A stretch of DNA of 21,802 nucleotides from Glomus cerebriforme (lineage: Eukaryota; Glomeromycota; Glomeromycetes; Glomerales; Glomeraceae). This document shows, one piece after another, positions 20,779-21,802 of the stretch. The stretch spans positions 1 through 21,802 of the forward strand of contig QKYT01001197.1 in assembly GCA_003550305.1 (NCBI GenBank). The letters are read 5' to 3'. The translations under genes were made by a program, and so were the position numbers. How positions within the stretch are numbered: position 1 is the first letter of the stretch; every line of letters begins with the position of its first letter. The notes below the pieces were generated by a model that saw nothing but the letters and a program-made list of their open reading frames with translations, was not told where the DNA came from and made no database searches.

Positions 20779-21540
20779 GTGACTTCATTATTAGTAGAAT
20801 CTGTGGCTAAAATTCCTTTAAACATCATTGATTGTACTAAACTCGCTTTTCAATATTTATTATCTTATACTTTTGATGAGAAGAAACCTTTCGCCATGTC
20901 TGAATATGAAGTTTTAAAATTTGGAGCTATAAGAGCGGCTTATCAAATTTCAAATGATGCAGCAATTTCACTTAGAAATAGATTACCAACTTTAGATAAA
21001 ATTGGTTATCCTCGAAGGTTAGTTTCAAAACTTTATGATAAGTATATTATTATTCATCGTCCAAAGATCGTTGAATTATTATCAAATACAGTTGATCTTA
21101 TTGATTTTAGGCGTATTTATAAAAAAATTTTAACAGAGATTATTGATCCATTAAGATTTGTTCCCGCGGATGTGATTATTAGTGCCTATCGCTTTTTAAT
21201 TAAAAATAAAATTTACCTCCAACTAGAGGAATTCCTTATATATGTAATAAAACGGGATACGTTTGGGATAAAGTTCTTAATTATCTATTGAAAATAATGG
21301 TACCGTAGTTGGAGCTACAAGAGGTTGTTTGTCACATCAAAATGTTAAAGCAAATGTTGAAATATGCATGTAATAGAGGTGTTTATGAATGGAATATTAT
21401 TATTGAAAAGAGTTGTATTTATGCTTGGATAGGAATTTGTTCATCAGAAAAATTTAATTATGAAGGTTTTGTTGGAATGGTTTGGGGTTTGGATCAAATG
21501 GACAATATTATGATATTTACTTTTTTTTTATTAAATAAAT
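20779..21540 (+). pseudogene. BACK/SPRY-type protein gene, frameshifted and truncated
   Basis: The first piece (20779-21205, about 142 codons) reads IDCTKLAFQYLLSYTF, then VLKFGAIRAAYQISNDAA, then VDLIDFRRIYKKIL and IIDPLRFVPADVIISAYRF. I take it as a BACK-like helical region of the BTB-associated type common in Rhizophagus, from general resemblance only. The frame moves near 21210 to PPTRGIPYICNKTGYVWD, moves again near 21280 to NNGTVVGATRGCLSHQNVKA, and again near 21360 to NRGVYEWNIIIEKSCIYAWI and GICSSEKFNYEGF. The last part fits the core of a SPRY domain, a protein-interaction beta sandwich. No ATG opens the frame (first Met codon at 20895), no BTB domain is seen upstream, and the C-terminal half of SPRY is missing. 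With three frameshifts it is a dead fragment. Confidence 0.7.
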
Positions 21541-21802
21541 AATTTATTAAATTTTTTTATAGTTAATTAATACAAATTATAAAATGTGAGCATTCTTACG
21601 TGAAGCCTCACAACTCCCTAGTTATTATTATATCGCAAACTGATACATTTCTTTAAATAAACCAATTTGATTTAAACTTATTTGCAAAATTTCGAACACA
21701 AAGTATGATATAACATTCATTTGATATATTAGAAGTATACATTATATTCTTAATGATATAATCATATGGTATTTGTATTATGTTCATATTTTTAAACAAT
21801 TT
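21541..21802. other. AT-rich right end, no gene seen
   Basis: Begins with AT-rich sequence after the last stop. No open frame, repeat or RNA gene was recognised up to the window edge. Confidence 0.6.

Noticed and set aside
1..21802. tRNA, rRNA and CRISPR signals
   Set aside because: No tRNA arm pattern with a GTTCRA loop and matching acceptor stem, no rRNA core motifs and no regularly spaced repeat-spacer array were found by reading. The 9-bp array has no spacers.

Overview
The window looks like part of a very AT-rich, repeat-laden fungal genome, most likely an arbuscular mycorrhizal fungus of the Rhizophagus type. Four things suggest this: long gene-poor stretches of A/T runs; a single-domain MATA_HMG-type HMG-box gene with decayed paralogues (a family known to be strongly expanded in Rhizophagus); a broken gene with a BACK-like region and a SPRY domain, of a kind I associate with these fungi; and a decayed Ty3/gypsy-type retroelement. 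There are no bacterial features. The species assignment is inference from gene families and base composition.

Layout. Positions 1 to about 2860 hold a minus-strand gag-protease fragment of an LTR retrotransposon, broken by stops and frameshifts and running off the left edge before reverse transcriptase. To its right, about 2860-3450, lies a candidate LTR with a 16-unit 9-bp tandem array and a CACGTG-centred dyad. Positions 3450-7640 are AT-rich with no convincing gene. At 8190-8540 (+) there is one intact HMG-box gene. A long AT-rich spacer follows, with a hAT-like repeat (about 9301-9465), an isolated GC-richer patch (12106-12261) and one copy of a dispersed repeat (about 13008-13090). A 5'-truncated HMG-box fragment (about 16965-17150, +) then faces a frameshifted HMG-box pseudogene (17315-17665, -), which carries the same upstream region as the intact gene. 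Copy 1 (about 7640-8540) and copy 2 (about 17315-18204) therefore form a large inverted duplication of roughly 0.9 kb per arm with about 8.8 kb between the arms. Further right are a strong hairpin (18694-18742), a TA-flanked MITE (19465-19732), a second dispersed-repeat copy (about 19870-19990) and a BACK/SPRY-type pseudogene (20779 to about 21540, +).

Function. Only the HMG-box gene appears intact and expressible; its product should be a small nuclear DNA-binding protein. The two decayed copies, the nearly unchanged proximal promoter block shared by copies 1 and 2, and their convergent layout make the HMG cluster the most interesting part of the window. The rest is mainly transposon remnants, dead gene fragments and AT-rich DNA in which I see no gene.
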